Shown in pieces: positions 43,440-50,837 of a DNA stretch of 64,000 nucleotides. The notes below the pieces were generated by a model. That model saw only the letters and a list, made by a program, of their open reading frames with translations, searched no databases and had not been told where the DNA came from. Made by a program: the position numbers and the translations under genes. This DNA is from Amycolatopsis acidiphila (GTDB taxonomy: Bacteria; Actinomycetota; Actinomycetes; Mycobacteriales; Pseudonocardiaceae). The stretch is from assembly GCF_021391495.1 (NCBI RefSeq), contig NZ_CP090063.1, positions 5,146,001 through 5,210,000 of the forward strand, given 5' to 3'. How positions within the stretch are numbered: position 1 is the stretch's first letter; every line of letters starts with the position of its first letter.

Positions 43440-44890
43440 CCATCGACTACGACCGGCTCTACCTGGCCGGGCAGTGGACCGAACCCGCCACCGAACACCG
43501 CATCGACGTGCATTCGGCGAGCACCGAGGAGTTGCTCGGCGCCGTCCCCGAGGCCGCCGAGGCGGACGTCGACGACGCGGTCGCCGCCGCACGCCGAGCC
43601 TTCGACGACCCGGCCGGCTGGTCCCGCTGGGAGCCGCACCAGCGCGCCGACGTCCTCGAACGGTTCGCCGTGGCACTGGAAAAGCGCGCCCAGGAAACCG
43701 CGCGGCGGGTCACCGTCCAGAACGGGATGCCGATCTCGCTGGCACAGCAGTTCGAGGGCGGCTTCCCGCCGGTGCTGTTGCGGTACTTCAGCGAGCTGGT
43801 CACCTGCTCGCCGCAGGAGGAGACCAGGCCGGGCATGCTCGGGGGCAGCTCGCGGGTGATCCGCGAACCGGTCGGCGTGGTCGCCGCGGTCGTGCCGTGG
43901 AACGTTCCCCAGGCGATCACCTTCCTCAAACTGGCCCCGGCGCTGGCCGCGGGGTGCACGGTGGTGCTCAAACCCGCCCCGGAGACGGTCCTCGACGCGA
44001 TGCTGATGGCGGAGGCCGCCGCCGAAGCCGAACTGCCCGCGGGCGTGCTCAGCGTCGTCCCGGGTGGCCGCGAACTGGGCGCCTACCTCATCGCGCATCC
44101 CGGAGTGGACAAGGTGTCGTTCACCGGCTCCACGGCGGCGGGACGGGCCATCGCGGAGACCTGCGGCCGACTGCTGCGGCCGGTGACGCTGGAGCTGGGC
44201 GGGAAGTCGGCCGCGATCGTCCTCGATGACGCGAACCTGTCGGAGACCATCGAGAGCTTCTTCGCCGCCACGCTGCTGAACAACGGCCAGATCTGCTGGC
44301 TGGGCACCCGGGTGCTGGCTCCGCGGTCCCGTTACGGCGAGGTCGTGGACGCCGTCACCGACCTGGCCCGCTCGCTCGCCATCGGTGACCCGCTCGCCGA
44401 GACCACCCAGGTCGGCCCGCTGGTGTCGGCGCGCCAACGCGACCGGGTGGAGTCCTACATCGCCAAGGGACGCGGTGAGGGCGCGCGAGTCACGACCGGC
44501 GGCGGCCGGCCGGCCGGACTCGACCGCGGCTGGTTCGTCGAACCCACGGTGTTCGCCGACGTCGACAACCAGCACACGATCGCGCAGGAGGAGATCTTCG
44601 GTCCGGTGCTGTCGGTGATCCCCTACGGCGACGAGGACGAGGCGGTCGCGATCGCCAACGCCAGCGAGTACGGGCTCGGTGGCAGCGTGTGGACGGCTGA
44701 CCCCGACCGCGGCGAGTCCGTGGCGCGCCGGGTGGAATCGGGAACGATCGGTGTCAACGCCTACGCCAACGACCCCACCGCGCCGTTCGGCGGCATCAAG
44801 TCCAGCGGCATCGGCCGCGAGCTGGGACCCGAGGGCCTGCACTCCTACCAGGTGTTCAAGACCATCTACCTGGACCCCAGCAAGGGGTAG
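43436..44890 (+). CDS. NAD(P)+-dependent aldehyde dehydrogenase
   Basis: The 484-residue ALDH has PWNVPQAITFLKLAPALAAG, FTGSTAAGRAI (cofactor), VTLELGGKSA with the general-base Glu, and GQICWLGTR with the catalytic Cys near 287, then EEIFGPVLSVIPY. It would convert the ADH product to the carboxylic acid. The ATG overlaps the ADH stop (ATGA). It ends the operon, followed by a perfect hairpin at 44966-45000. Confidence 0.94.
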   Translation: MTIDYDRLYLAGQWTEPATEHRIDVHSASTEELLGAVPEAAEADVDDAVAAARRAFDDPAGWSRWEPHQRADVLERFAVALEKRAQETARRVTVQNGMPISLAQQFEGGFPPVLLRYFSELVTCSPQEETRPGMLGGSSRVIREPVGVVAAVVPWNVPQAITFLKLAPALAAGCTVVLKPAPETVLDAMLMAEAAAEAELPAGVLSVVPGGRELGAYLIAHPGVDKVSFTGSTAAGRAIAETCGRLLRPVTLELGGKSAAIVLDDANLSETIESFFAATLLNNGQICWLGTRVLAPRSRYGEVVDAVTDLARSLAIGDPLAETTQVGPLVSARQRDRVESYIAKGRGEGARVTTGGGRPAGLDRGWFVEPTVFADVDNQHTIAQEEIFGPVLSVIPYGDEDEAVAIANASEYGLGGSVWTADPDRGESVARRVESGTIGVNAYANDPTAPFGGIKSSGIGRELGPEGLHSYQVFKTIYLDPSKG

Positions 44891-44965
44891 CCGGCCTCCC
44901 TCCCAAGGGCGCCCGCGCCCGGCGAAGTTACGGGGAAGACAAGGGTTCGTCGTGGGACAGCGGCC

Positions 44966-45000
44966 GTAGCCCGGGTGGAGAGTTTCTCCACCCGGGCTAC
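44966..45000 (+). terminator. Perfect 16-bp hairpin after the P450 operon
   Basis: Left arm GTAGCCCGGGTGGAGA (44966-44981) and right arm TCTCCACCCGGGCTAC (44985-45000) pair fully around a 3-base loop, 76 bases after the aldehyde dehydrogenase stop. No U tract follows, as often in actinobacteria. Confidence 0.8.
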
Positions 45001-45093
45001 ACCACCAGTCCCACGATGGCGACCCGGCGCAGGTCCTAGCATCGAGAAGTGGCTTCTTCGTCCTTTGCGGAGTGTGTGAACCGGAGGAACACC

Positions 45094-45523
45094 ATGCCAG
45101 TCCTGCCCATCGACGATCACGGTGTCGAGCAGGCTGTGGAGGCGCTGCGGTCCGGGCTGCCGATCATCGTGTCGACGCCCTCACCGCTGGCCTACACCGT
45201 GGTCGGCAGACACGGCGCCGCGGTCAACATCGCGAAGAAACGCCCGGGCAACCAGCCGGTCGGCGTCAGTGAGTCCGATTTGGACATACCTCCGCACCGT
45301 GGGTACCGGAGCTCGGCGGAATCATCGCCACGTTCGAGCATCTCTACATGAGCAGCGCGAACGTCACCGGCACCCAGAGCGCCACCACCGCCGCCGAAGC
45401 GGCGAGCTGACGGTCGTGCGTCCCGGTATCAACAACCTCGCCTACGGCAGCGATCTGGCGACCTACGGGGACGACCTCCGCCGCCGCTGGCAGACGACGA
45501 ACAGCTCCAACCGCCGCGCGTGA
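45094..45523 (+). pseudogene. SUA5/YrdC/YciO-domain gene, internally deleted
   Basis: The start is intact (GGAGGAAC before ATG) and reads MPVLPIDDHGVEQAVEALRS to NIAKKRPGNQPVGVS. The sequence then jumps to another frame, VPELGGIIATFEHLYMSSAN with VTGTQSATTAAEA, and again to LTVVRPGINNLAYGSDL and DDLRRRW. These are separated blocks of one SUA5-like carbamoyl-transfer protein of about 230 residues; roughly half is missing at two out-of-frame deletions. TAGCAT at 45037-45042 may be its old -10. Confidence 0.75.
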
Positions 45524-45658
45524 ACGCCTTCGGCAGGGAAGGAAACCCGCAGCCGAGGGTGCCGATCACGCGCGCAGCACGACCACCTCGAACCCGTCAC
45601 CGACACCGTCCACAATGGTCTCGATGGTGACCTCGCCGGTCATTGTGCCGGGTCATGA

Positions 45659-46633
45659 TTACTCCTGCTCGGCGTCGGTGAGTTCGAAGCGCAACAGGGC
45701 GGCGTGGCGGACGGCACCGTCGGGTGGGGCGGTGGTCCCGCCGTCGGTGGTCACGTAGATGACCCGGCCGGTGTCCTCGGGGCCGCGGCCCCAGGCGGCG
45801 CTGGAGGGCCCGACCATGACGGGGGCGAGCGGGTCGCCGATGAGGTGGCGCACCTCGCTGCCGTACCGGGGAACCAGCGGGACCCGGTCGAGGGTGTTGG
45901 CGCGATGCCTTGTCACGTAGGCGACACCGGCTTCGTCGTCGACGCAGAAGTCGTCACCGTCAGACAGGGCGGTGACGAACTCCGGCGGGCCGGCCGGGTC
46001 GAGGGTGGCCGGGTCGACCGGGACGCGCATGAAGACCTGTTGGGCGGTGGAGGTGTAGTAGAGGTAGCCGGTGCGGGGGCTGTAGCGCACGCCGTTGACG
46101 CCGGGCTGGGGCGGTGGGTCGACCTCGCTGTCCGGGTCGTCGCCCATCGTGTCGTGCGCCAGCCAGATTCGGCCGGTGCGCTGGGTGAGGTCGACGCGCC
46201 AGATCAGGCCGGCGAAGCAGTCGGCGACGGTGAGCACGCCGGGGCCGAGCAGGCAGGAGCCGTTGAGCGCGCGGACCCGGTCGTCGAAGGTGAGGAGGAC
46301 CTCCGGTGTGAGTGGGTTGCCGGGCTGCCAGCCGGTGAGGTCGAGGCGTACCAGGTGGGACTCGTGGGTGGTGTAGCCCTCGGTCAGGCACAGGACGAAC
46401 ACCTCGGGTTCGACCTCGGCGATCCCGGTGACCAGGTGGTCGAAGGTGTGCAGCAGCAGCGGTTCGACCGGCTCCGCGGCCGGGTTCGCGGGTACGTACC
46501 ACAGTTCCTTCTGCAGTACCGCGGTGATCAGCACCGAACCGTCGGCGCGGACGGCGAGGTTCTCCAGGAAGTGGCCCTTCGGGAAGTAGGCGACCGGGGT
46601 CACGGTGACGCCGGGAAGCGGGGTCATGGCCAT
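45659..46633 (-). CDS. SMP-30/gluconolactonase-like beta-propeller protein
   Basis: The 324-residue protein is a six-bladed-propeller candidate: FLENLAVRADGSVLITAV, NGSCLLGPGVLTVADCFAGLIWRVD, PGVNGVRYSPRTGYLYYTSTAQQ and DGDDFCVDDEAGVAYVTRH carry the Glu, Asn and Asp positions that bind the metal in SMP-30 lactonases. A lactonase role is possible but unproven. It lacks a signal peptide. AGGAGAGAGACC precedes the ATG. It follows the shortened CMD-like gene on the same strand after 13 bases. Confidence 0.75.
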   Translation of the reverse strand: MAMTPLPGVTVTPVAYFPKGHFLENLAVRADGSVLITAVLQKELWYVPANPAAEPVEPLLLHTFDHLVTGIAEVEPEVFVLCLTEGYTTHESHLVRLDLTGWQPGNPLTPEVLLTFDDRVRALNGSCLLGPGVLTVADCFAGLIWRVDLTQRTGRIWLAHDTMGDDPDSEVDPPPQPGVNGVRYSPRTGYLYYTSTAQQVFMRVPVDPATLDPAGPPEFVTALSDGDDFCVDDEAGVAYVTRHRANTLDRVPLVPRYGSEVRHLIGDPLAPVMVGPSSAAWGRGPEDTGRVIYVTTDGGTTAPPDGAVRHAALLRFELTDAEQE

Positions 46634-46646
46634 GGTCTCTCTCCTG

Positions 46647-46937
46647 TCACTGGTCCAGGCCGACGGCGTCCGACGGGACCTCGAAGGCCACGAGGGTGAG
46701 CGAAACGGCGGTGAACCAGCCCATCAGGACGGTGACGTCGACGATGCCGGCCTCGCCGAGCAGGTCCCGCGCGCGGCGGAACATGTCCTGCGTGGTCTGC
46801 GACAGCGCGGGGTTCGCCAGCCAGATCTGGTGCGGCCCGGGCACCAGCCCCCGCAACGCCATGGTGAAGTCGTAGGCTGGTATGCCCCGGGTTTCGGTGA
46901 ACCGGCCGAAAGTGCCGAAGTCGGGGTGCTCAGTCAT
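46647..46937 (-). pseudogene. Carboxymuconolactone-decarboxylase-like gene with large internal deletion
   Basis: The frame is open for 96 codons and keeps both ends of a CMD-family protein: MTEHPDFGTFGRFTET, FTMALRGLVPGPHQIWLANP at the front and ARDLLGEAGIVDVTVLMGWF with VPSDAVGLDQ at the back. The middle, including the expected CxxxH-type redox region, is absent (about 80 residues). It could still be translated but should lack peroxidase or decarboxylase activity. Confidence 0.65.
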
Positions 46938-46943
46938 GGTTCC

Positions 46944-47124
46944 TCACTCGGCGGGCACGGGGACCTCGTAGGCGTTGAGCAGCCTGGTACTGCGTGGTGA
47001 GCAGCACCAGGGCGTCGAGCGCGGCCTGGCCGAGGGTCTCGGCCACGGCGCGGCAGGTGGTCTGCGGCAGCGGGCCGCCACGCAGCAGGGCGCCGGTCAC
47101 GTCGGCGGCGAGGTTCTCCTCCAC
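46944..47124 (-). pseudogene. C-terminal fragment of a second CMD-like gene
   Basis: The minus strand encodes ENLAADVTGALLRGGPLPQ, ETLGQAALDALVLLTTQYQ, then after one extra G (near 46984) LLNAYEVPVPAE and stop. This matches the C-terminal helix pair of CMD proteins. Its 5' end stops at 47124, where the plus-strand N-terminal fragment begins. Confidence 0.6.
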
Positions 47125-47125
47125 G

Positions 47126-47299
47126 GTGACGTCGGCCGGGCGGCCTCCGGCACTTGCCCCGGCGGACCTGACAACCGAGCAGGAGTCGCTCTATCGGCTC
47201 TTCGAGAAGATGGTGGCCACCGACGAGTTCACCGGCATGACCGTGCGGCAGGCGGACGGGGCGTTCCTCGGCCCGTTCGCGGTGATGCTGCACTTTCCG
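47126..47299 (+). pseudogene. Inverted N-terminal fragment of a CMD-like gene
   Basis: The plus strand reads VTSAGRPPALAPADLTTEQE, SLYRLFEKMVATDEFTGMTV, then GAFLGPFAVMLHFP, the usual start of a CMD-family protein. Similarity stops near 47299, just before the TetR gene. Its start codon touches the 5' edge of the opposite-strand C-terminal fragment, as if this piece had been flipped in place. Confidence 0.6.
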
Positions 47300-47313
47300 G
47301 TAGTGACAGTCGC

Positions 47314-47895
47314 ATGGGCCCCTCCTTCGTTAAAGAGAACGGACGTCCGCTCCTGGAGGCGGCGCGCCGCTGCTTCGTCCGCAACGGCTTCCACCGCACG
47401 TCCATGCAGGACGTGTTCGCCGAGTCCGGCCGCTCGGCGGGCGCGGTCTACCGGTACTTCCCCAAGAAGGAGGACATGATCCTCGCCGTCGCGGCGCAGA
47501 ACCTGGACGACGTCGCCGAGACACTGCGCGCCGCGCTGGCCGAGGGCGGTGGCGAGCGCAGGCTCGGCGAGGTGCTGGCCGAACTGCTGCAGGCGGTCGC
47601 CGAGCGGCACGCGGACCGCGATCTGGCGGCCGTCGCGCTGATGGTGTGGTCGGAGGCGCTGCGCAACCCCGCGCTGGCCGAACGGTTGCGGGCGGCCATC
47701 ACCACCATGAGCGAGGACATGGCCGAGCTGGTCCGGCACCGCGGGCTCGGCGGCGAGCCGGCCGGCACCTCCGCCGAGGCGCTCGCCCAGGCGATCCTGG
47801 CCGTCCTGCCCGGTTTCCTGCTCGAACTGGCCGTGCTCGGCCCTGACGGCGTCGCCGGCTTTACGGACGCCGTCCGGGTCTTATGGCCGGATTGA
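47314..47895 (+). CDS. TetR-family transcriptional regulator
   Basis: The 193-residue protein has the TetR helix-turn-helix (RPLLEAARRCFVRNGFHRTSMQDVFAESGRSAGAVYRYFPKKEDMI at about 10-55 in pieces) and a helical ligand domain. There is no ribosome site; TAGTGA lies shortly upstream, so the transcript may be leaderless. The neighbouring CMD/SMP-30 genes are plausible former targets. Confidence 0.9.
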   Translation: MGPSFVKENGRPLLEAARRCFVRNGFHRTSMQDVFAESGRSAGAVYRYFPKKEDMILAVAAQNLDDVAETLRAALAEGGGERRLGEVLAELLQAVAERHADRDLAAVALMVWSEALRNPALAERLRAAITTMSEDMAELVRHRGLGGEPAGTSAEALAQAILAVLPGFLLELAVLGPDGVAGFTDAVRVLWPD

Positions 47896-48144
47896 CCGGT
47901 CCCGAACACCGGCAGCAGGAGTGACGTCAGGAAACCCTCGGCGATCCTCGCGATCGGCGCGCTGTCGCTTCTGGTACTTGGCGGCTTGCCTTCGTCACGA
48001 GGGACGTGTGAAGCCGCGCCGGGTTGCGTCAGTGAGGTCCATACCACGTGGAGGCATCGCCGGCGGTGGTTCGGGCATCTCTTGGTATGAGTGCGATCCA
48101 CTGATCACTCGACTGCGCCGCACCTGTCCCACACCGAAGGGAAA

Positions 48145-48678
48145 ATGATGATGATGAAGACTATCCAGCGCGCCGCCACCGCGACCATCGCCGGCGGGAT
48201 CGCCGCCGGAAGCCTGCTGCTGGCTGGGGGCACGGCCAGCGCGATGCCCTCGGACGAGCCCTGTGGGGTTTCCGACGTGCACATCACCGTCACACCCGAA
48301 GCCGCGCACGCCGCGGGCCAGGAGGCGTACCTGATCACCTACACCGCCGCCGCTCCCACCACGAACTGCCGGCTCGACGGCGTGCCCACCGGCCTGAGCT
48401 TCGTGTCCGGCGGGCAGAACAACGCCAGTGACACCACCGTCACGCCCGACGCTCCGGGCGCCGTCCCGGTGCCGGTGAACCTGACCGCCGGTCATCCGGC
48501 CGAATCGCGCATCCTGCAGGACGCCGCCGCGCCGGTGACCTTCCTGCCCGACGCGCTGAACCTGAACCTGCCCACCGGGCCCGACGGCTCCTCCACCACC
48601 GTCGCCTGGCCCGCCGGGGCGCCCCTGAAAGGCACGACCGCTCGGGTCACCGCGGTCGCCCCCGCCGACGCGAGCTGA
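48145..48678 (+). CDS. Secreted DUF4232-like protein
   Basis: The 177-residue product has a signal peptide (MMMMKTIQRAATATIAGGIA, then LLLAGGTASA with a cleavage-like ASA), and a mature part with two cysteines (DEPCGVSDVHITVTPEAAH, TTNCRLDG). The layout fits DUF4232, exported beta-sandwich proteins of unknown function. GAAGGGAAA precedes a run of four ATG codons. Confidence 0.7.
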   Translation: MMMMKTIQRAATATIAGGIAAGSLLLAGGTASAMPSDEPCGVSDVHITVTPEAAHAAGQEAYLITYTAAAPTTNCRLDGVPTGLSFVSGGQNNASDTTVTPDAPGAVPVPVNLTAGHPAESRILQDAAAPVTFLPDALNLNLPTGPDGSSTTVAWPAGAPLKGTTARVTAVAPADAS

Positions 48679-48898
48679 TCCCGCCGGCGCCGCCCGTGTC
48701 GCCCCGGCAAGATCGTGGTGGACACGGGCGGTGCGCCGCGCCGGGAAGCCGAGGGCAGCGATGTCCGGGCATGCCACGACCGGACGCGATTCCCGGTCAG
48801 GAAACGGCTTTCGCTTCGGGCCACGCTTCAAGGCCGCCCGAGCCAGTGAGCGACGTCGCCGGGAGAGTGGAAGTAGCGCGACGTCCGAGAATGAGAGG

Positions 48899-49267
48899 TC
48901 AGCCCAGGAAGCGGCCGACCGCGGCGAAGGCGGCGAGCAGCAGCAGGAGCACGTTGGCGGGCAACGGTTGGCGCTCGTCGCGGACCAGGTGCACCCGAAG
49001 CGCGCCGATCTGCACCACGACCAGGCCGACCGCGGCGATCGGAGTGAGGATCGGGGCGATCCCGGTCAGCCAGGGCAGGATCACGCCCAGCGCGCCGAGG
49101 ATCTCCACCAGACCGACCGCCTTCACGCCAGTGTCCGACGAGTCCTTCATCCAGTCGAAGTTGCCCGACGCGGCCAGCTGCTCACGCGGCCGCACGACCT
49201 TGAGCCCGCCCGCGGCGAGGTAGACCAATGCGAGCAGACCCTGGGCGATCCACAGTGCGATGTTCAC
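48899..49267 (-). CDS. DoxX family membrane protein
   Basis: The 122-residue protein has four membrane helices and DoxX landmarks: LLALVYLAAGGLKVVRP, GLVEILGALGVILPWLTG and APILTPIAAVGLVVVQIGAL. A GTG start at 49267 (GGGGA upstream) is chosen over a TTG 12 bases earlier. It is divergent from the HxlR regulator, which very likely controls it; such pairs often respond to electrophiles or quinones. Confidence 0.82.
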   Translation of the reverse strand: MNIALWIAQGLLALVYLAAGGLKVVRPREQLAASGNFDWMKDSSDTGVKAVGLVEILGALGVILPWLTGIAPILTPIAAVGLVVVQIGALRVHLVRDERQPLPANVLLLLLAAFAAVGRFLG

Positions 49268-49336
49268 CGTATTCCCCAATCCTTACGACTTGTGCGTAGC
49301 CTGATGGTCTGTGCGCAAGGGGTCGGCCACAAAAGG

Positions 49337-49352
49337 CACATCGATGTATGTG
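49337..49352. promoter_or_regulatory. Possible HxlR operator (CACATcgatgtATGTG)
   Basis: A 5-bp inverted repeat with 6-base spacer lies 21 bases before the HxlR start in the 105-base divergent region. A second imperfect repeat (CTTGTGCG and TGCGCAAG) spans about 49288-49319. Both are typical in size for HxlR sites. Confidence 0.35.
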
Positions 49353-49372
49353 TCCAGGAAGGAGGCTCGGGT

Positions 49373-49750
49373 ATGGCGAAGGTCATACGCAAGACGGACC
49401 GCCCGCCGCGCATCCGGGACGGTGGCGCGGTCCGCGAGGTGCTGGACCGGATCGGTGACAAGTGGAGTCTGCTGGTGATCGGCACCCTGCGTTCCGGCCC
49501 GCTGCGGTTCGGTGAGCTGGAGCAGGCCGCTGCCGGTATCTCGCAGCGAATGTTGACGCTGACGCTCAAACACCTGGTCGAGGACGGTCTGGTCGTGCGC
49601 ACCGCCTATGCCGAGGTGCCGCCTCGGGTCGAGTACGAGGTGACCGAGTTGGGCCGGAGCCTGGTGCCGCTGGTGATGGCGCTCGCCGAGTGGGCGATGG
49701 CCAACCACGAGCAGATCAACGCCAACCGTAGGTCCTACCGTAGGTCTTGA
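49373..49750 (+). CDS. HxlR-family transcriptional regulator
   Basis: The 125-residue winged-helix protein has VREVLDRIGDKWSLLVIGTL, GPLRFGELEQAAAGISQRMLTLTLKHLVEDGLV and YEVTELGRSLVPLV, all HxlR hallmarks. GGAAGGAGGCTC leads into the ATG. Its divergent partner is the DoxX gene. Confidence 0.92.
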   Translation: MAKVIRKTDRPPRIRDGGAVREVLDRIGDKWSLLVIGTLRSGPLRFGELEQAAAGISQRMLTLTLKHLVEDGLVVRTAYAEVPPRVEYEVTELGRSLVPLVMALAEWAMANHEQINANRRSYRRS

Positions 49751-49946
49751 TCCGATCTCGAAATGACATGCGCCGCAATGCTTTCGTGGTGGCAATGACG
49801 ACTTCGGACAGTGGGTGCGGCAGCTCACGACCAGTTTCATCGCGCCGGAGACCGACGCGCGTCGCCCCTGCCTTCTCGCCTACCGGCGTTTGATCTCGCG
49901 GAGCTGAAGCTACCGTCGTCGGATCGTTCGCCGCCGGAACGGAAGG

Positions 49947-50693
49947 TCAGCCGCCGAGGCCGTGGCTGATCCGCTCGGCCGCGGCCAGGGTCTCGGGGAG
50001 GATGCGGTCCATTTCGGCGTCGCTCATGCGCGCGCTGGGACCGGAGACGGACAGCGCGGCGACAGCCCGCGCAGAGGCGTCGTGCACCGGGACCGCGATC
50101 GCGCTGACGCCGCTTATCGTCTCGTCGAAGGCGCGGTCGTGGCCGGTGCTGCGGATTTCGGCCAGCCTCGCAGCGAACTCGTCGCGGCCACGCAGCCGGA
50201 TTGCTTGCCAGGGCGCGTCCCCTGCCTTGTTCAGCGCGGCGTCGATCTCTGCGGGCAGCAGGTGCGCCAGCAGCACCCTGCCCGGAGCTCCGGCCCACAG
50301 CGGATAGGGGTGGCCCAGTTCGGAGTGGGTGCGCAGCTCCGATTGGCTCTGCACCTCTTCGATGAACATCCGCTGCGCGCCCATCGCGACCGAGAGCCCG
50401 ATGGTCTCGTCGGTCGCGTCCCGCAGCGCGCGCATGTGCGGCAGCGCCGCGTTGCGCAGGTCGAGCCGCTCCCGGTAAGCCATGCCCAGTGCCAGCGTGT
50501 GCGGGCCCAGCCGGTACTTGCGGCTCACCGGGTCCTGCATCGCCATCCGCGACTCTTCCAGAGTCTGCAGCAGTCGCTGGGCCGTGCTCTTGGGAATGTC
50601 GAGCCGGACGGCCAGATCCCGGGCACTCAGATCATCTGGTGCGTCCCGCAGGGCGTCGAGGATCGAGATCGCCTTGCGCAACGCCTCACTCAC
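49947..50693 (-). CDS. IclR-family transcriptional regulator 2
   Basis: The 248-residue protein has the winged helix (ALRKAISILDALRD, LSARDLAVRLDIPKSTAQRLLQTL) and the effector domain with GAPGRVLLAHLLPAEID and ISGVSAIAVPV. A GTG start follows GGGAGGAACCG. It is divergent from the MHS transporter operon, whose promoter holds two direct repeats, and is its likely regulator. Confidence 0.92.
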   Translation of the reverse strand: MSEALRKAISILDALRDAPDDLSARDLAVRLDIPKSTAQRLLQTLEESRMAMQDPVSRKYRLGPHTLALGMAYRERLDLRNAALPHMRALRDATDETIGLSVAMGAQRMFIEEVQSQSELRTHSELGHPYPLWAGAPGRVLLAHLLPAEIDAALNKAGDAPWQAIRLRGRDEFAARLAEIRSTGHDRAFDETISGVSAIAVPVHDASARAVAALSVSGPSARMSDAEMDRILPETLAAAERISHGLGG

Positions 50694-50762
50694 CGGTTCC
50701 TCCCAAGCTGAACGACGCGAACTGCGGGGGCTTGACGATCACCCCGCCCATGAGAGACAGTA

Positions 50763-50792
50763 CCACCGTCCCGCCTGTTGGTCCACTGTCCC
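50763..50792. promoter_or_regulatory. Direct repeats CCACCGTCCC / CCACTGTCCC in the divergent IclR-MHS promoter
   Basis: CCACCGTCCC (50763-50772) and CCACTGTCCC (50783-50792) are spaced exactly 20 bases, two helical turns, in the 144-base divergent region. This fits two IclR dimers binding one face of DNA; inferred. Confidence 0.45.
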
Positions 50793-50837
50793 ATTTCTAG
50801 ACAACCGACCGGCTGCCGAGCCGCAGAAGGGCGTCCA

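Noticed and set aside
45566..45643. 25-residue minus-strand frame (MTGEVTIETIVDGVGDG...) after the SMP-30 gene
   Set aside because: It has no ribosome site and is too short to support; it may be the end of a lost gene.
47926..48091. Hydrophobic plus-strand stretch KPSAILAIGALSLLVLGGLP downstream of TetR
   Set aside because: It could be a lost membrane protein's first helix, but it lacks a start codon in frame and soon degenerates.
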